In this document: in pieces, positions 63,619 to 64,000 of the stretch
Layout: each line of letters starts with the position of its first letter
Numbering within the stretch: position 1 is the first letter of the stretch
DNA from: Sulfurisoma sp963709555
GTDB taxonomy: Bacteria; Pseudomonadota; Gammaproteobacteria; Burkholderiales; Rhodocyclaceae
Length of the DNA stretch: 64,000 bases
Direction of reading: 5' to 3'
Assembly (NCBI GenBank): GCA_963709555.1
Contig: CAVPWR010000002.1
Coordinates: 186,001 to 250,000 of the forward strand
Notes under the pieces: model-generated
The model's input: the letters and a program-made list of their open reading frames with translations, nothing else
Told to the model about the DNA's origin: nothing
Databases searched by the model: none
Position numbers and translations under genes: made by a program

Positions 63619-64000
63619 ATGAACACCCCGACTTCCGCACCTGCCGCGACACCCACCGCGGCCGAGTACCAGCGCAATCCGCCCGAGTTCTCGCTCGTCG
63701 TCGGCGGGCCGCTGTTCCAGATGCTGAGCCGCGCCCACCTGTGGGGCGAGGCGCGCGAGCTGCAGGCGAAGCGCATGCTCGGCGCGGTGGCGCTGACCTG
63801 GCTGCCGCTTTTTCTGCTCGCGGCGCTGGGCGGCGAGCTCTGGGGCGGGGAAAGCAAGGTGCCCTTCCTCAAGGAAGTCGCCATCCACGTCCGTTTCCTG
63901 GTCGCGGTGCCGCTGCTGATCGCCGCCGAGATCGTGGTGCATCGGCGCATGCGCCTGATTGTGACGCAGTTCATCGAGCGCAAGCTGATTCCCGACGATG
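63619..64000 (+). CDS. Integral membrane protein, 3' end off window
   Basis: First 127 residues of an unrecognised membrane protein. After a Pro/Ala/Thr leader come FSLVVGGPLFQMLSRAHLWG, a hydrophobic helix GAVALTWLPLFLLAALGGEL and another VRFLVAVPLLIAAEIVVHRR. It lies 56 bp behind DUF2950 and probably belongs to the same transcript. Identification needs the rest of the gene. Confidence 0.55.
   Translation, partial: MNTPTSAPAATPTAAEYQRNPPEFSLVVGGPLFQMLSRAHLWGEARELQAKRMLGAVALTWLPLFLLAALGGELWGGESKVPFLKEVAIHVRFLVAVPLLIAAEIVVHRRMRLIVTQFIERKLIPDD

Overview
The window is about two-thirds G+C, densely coded, and reads as the chromosome of a betaproteobacterium. It most resembles the Rhodocyclales (Azoarcus/Thauera/Dechloromonas-like lineages). 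Supporting signs are the very long DUF3683 FAD/4Fe-4S oxidoreductase, DUF1840 and DUF2905 proteins, the slt / NDUFA9-like / cca gene order, ubiK next to comM, a TorF-like porin in front of glnK-amtB, and many PAS-GGDEF-EAL proteins. The genus cannot be fixed from sequence alone. I see no tRNA, rRNA, CRISPR array, prophage or transposase.

Layout. 0-10.5 kb: a HIT hydrolase, a membrane GGDEF-EAL protein, an orphan NosD-like beta-helix protein, YjbQ, the FAD/Fe-S oxidoreductase, a MATE exporter and YqaA. 10.5-19.8 kb: ilvA, a sensor diguanylate cyclase, cysK-patB, another PAS-GGDEF-EAL protein, an HDOD protein and 5-formyl-THF cyclo-ligase. 19.8-26 kb: slt, NDUFA9-like, an inserted DUF1622 gene, cca, DUF2905, an alpha/beta hydrolase and DUF1840. 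26-36 kb: two small unknowns, metH, a BamE-like protein, rhodanese, a TlpA-like thioredoxin, an MFS transporter, comM and ubiK. 36-39 kb: porin-glnK-amtB behind NtrC-type sites and a sigma-54 promoter. 39-51 kb: LysR, a small membrane protein, a six-sensor-domain GGDEF-EAL protein, purU, thrH, two ABC-F ATPases and a second HDOD protein. 51-60 kb: hemE, priA, a cache-type sensor, MFS, ROK kinase and AsmA. 60-64 kb: an exported-protein cassette (PKD-like/Cys-rich, glycine zipper, DUF3300, DUF2950, membrane protein).

Functional themes. Cyclic-di-GMP turnover is over-represented: four GGDEF/EAL proteins with intact-looking motifs, plus two HDOD proteins. One-carbon and sulfur metabolism recur (metH, purU, 5-FCL, cysK, patB, YjbQ). 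Ammonium uptake is a classic nitrogen-regulated operon.

The most unusual content is repeat DNA, in four kinds. (i) Two intergenic loci (45.1-45.4 and 48.0-48.3 kb) each carry a pair of inverted ~105-bp elements. They share conserved core strands but have different, internally self-complementary stems. (ii) A ~20-bp motif (core AGCGCCGAC followed by T's) recurs about a dozen times in all three reading frames and both orientations; the copy in priA carries an extra 27-bp hairpin. (iii) A 38-bp segment is shared in frame by two unrelated membrane-protein genes. (iv) A 55-bp hairpin sits in the MATE gene.

Caution: about twenty single-base frame breaks, five of them in metH, are scattered over the window. 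Most look like one extra base, so they are probably sequencing or assembly errors. Affected genes are given with their frame-corrected extent.
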